From Pelargonium cotyledonis (Eukaryota; Streptophyta; Magnoliopsida; Geraniales; Geraniaceae), in the NCBI GenBank assembly GCA_036897625.1, contig JAYMTA010000025.1, positions 16,965 to 80,964 on the forward strand: a stretch of 64,000 nt of DNA, written 5' to 3'. Positions 62,828 to 64,000 of this stretch are shown in pieces (position 1 is the stretch's first letter; each line of letters starts with the position of its first letter). The notes beneath the pieces were generated by a model that was not told the origin of the DNA, ran no database searches, and saw only the letters and a program-made list of their open reading frames with translations. The translations under genes and the position numbers were made by a program.

Positions 62828-64000
62828 ATTCTACAACTAGCACCCGCGGGTTGATAATATATACCCCCTTAGTAAACTGCCAGGTAAGATCGCAAAAGCG
62901 AGCCAGCTAAAAAACTTGTTATTGATTGCTTTTGCTTTCAAGAAAAGAGTTAGACTAAGCTACTTGTTAGGGACAGCATGAGGATTAAGTATAAAGTTTT
63001 CTGGTATCGTTTTTCGGGGTAAACTCTTTAACAATTACTGATGAAACAATTTGAACTACATAAGCCTAGAGATAAGGAATTCCTTTTTATTGTTTACTGA
63101 ATACTACCTTTCTTATTTGATTTGAATTTTTTCAAGATCATTTTAAAAGTTCGGGGCTTTTCTTTTATAGTCGTAGAACAAAATTACGCTATCAAGAATT
63201 AGTTAACAAACTTGATTTTTACAGTCCAGGTAACAGGGCCCCAGCACGGGATTTCCGCTTACTAAATTTTTAAGAGTACAACCTTATAGAAGCGATTCTA
63301 AGTCCCGTTATCGAATTCGAATTAAACTTTATTCATACCTAGTCGGTAAAAATTACCAAAACCCTTTTTCAAAACTTACTTATTCTCGAGACTAGCACAC
63401 AAATTTTGAAAGGTTTCGTAGTGACTGGGTCCTTACTCCTTAATGTCGAGGCTTTAGCAGCTCCCGAGAACCCTGCTTCTCTAAAGGCATGATTAAGAGA
63501 CGTACTCCTAACTTAGTTAAGTAAAATCCTTGTTCCTACAATTTCCTTAGATCAATGAAAACTTCGGTATACCACCTAAGAGACAAACTCTTGAGAATAC
63601 CTTAGCCTAGCCTTGGTTGCACTTGTAAATATATTAATTACCCGTACTTACAACGAAAACCTCTTTGAGGAGGGAGCAATCCTTTATTATTACGGACTTC
63701 AGACCCGCTTTTACTAAGTTACGAGAACTTTACATTTTATAGAGTTTCGAGTTTTAGGAATGAAATCACTTAAATAAATAGAGTATACTCTCTTTAAGCA
63801 TTAACATATTCTCGTTGGGCAAGCAGTAGTCAATCAATGAGAGCAAACCTTCCTTATAGCCACCAATCGCTTACTCGCTTTCTTTCTTTATAGCTAGACC
63901 TGTACTCTGCAGCTTACTCTATATCTTGGTAGCTTTCTTTGTACCTTTACATCCCTAAGTCTTTTTGTTTTAGACAAGAGCTCATTCTAAATTTCTTTAG
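62828..64000. other. Non-coding to the window end
   Basis: No frame or RNA relic is supported. The last 170 bases are pyrimidine-rich on the + strand, the mirror of the purine-biased segments elsewhere. Confidence 0.55.

Noticed and set aside
1-64000. Alternative genetic code hiding genes
   Set aside because: TAA, TAG and TGA are all frequent in every frame examined, including inside the nad4L relic, so no single reassignment opens long frames.
1-64000. Missing-C editing as in Physarum mitochondria
   Set aside because: The nad4L and tRNA relics differ from their relatives mostly by substitutions, with only occasional single-base gaps, so regular base insertion would not repair them.
1-64000. 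rRNA genes, group II intron domain V, CRISPR repeats, prophage or insertion sequence ends
   Set aside because: I looked for the usual conserved words of each and found none.

Overview
This window looks like non-coding, AT-rich DNA; a count of sample lines gives roughly one third G+C. I found no intact protein-coding gene and no intact structural RNA gene in 64 kb. The longest ATG-started reading frame is 95 codons, about what chance gives at this composition. TAA, TAG and TGA are dense in every frame, so reassigning one stop codon would not reveal hidden genes. There are no rRNA signature sequences, CRISPR array, insertion sequence, transposase or ribosome-binding-site/operon structure.

Two kinds of recognisable relic suggest an origin. 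(1) At 17,827-18,089 (+) there is a clear but broken copy of nad4L (NADH dehydrogenase subunit 4L). It most resembles the land-plant or streptophyte mitochondrial gene and is broken by two in-frame stops and a one-base deletion. (2) About 30 degenerate tRNA-like sequences are scattered on both strands. The best can be lined up nearly base for base, from memory, with plant-organelle tRNAs: Lys(UUU), Gln(UUG) twice, Asn(GUU), Asp(GUC), Phe(GAA), Arg(UCU) and Ser(UGA). Typically the T-loop, the D-arm GGTAGAGC-type core or the anticodon loop survives, while one or more helices no longer pair.

The simplest reading is decayed mitochondrial DNA of a plant or green alga. It could be a gene-free part of a very large organelle chromosome, or an old mitochondrial insertion in a nuclear genome. 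I cannot exclude an artificial or statistically generated sequence, because local motifs are kept better than long-range base pairing.

Layout: 1-7.4 kb holds nothing recognisable. 7.4-28 kb is the richest part, with most of the best tRNA relics, the nad4L relic and a small GAACGAAGTGAAG tandem repeat at 13.6 kb. 28-34 kb is empty. 34-39 kb has further tRNA relics. 42.8-44.9 kb has a G+C-richer block and a small diverged repeat family. 44-50 kb has weak tRNA relics, 50-57 kb almost nothing, and 57-63 kb a last cluster of tRNA relics. Short purine-to-pyrimidine near-palindromes of the type AAGGANTCCTT recur throughout. No genes here can be described as working together.
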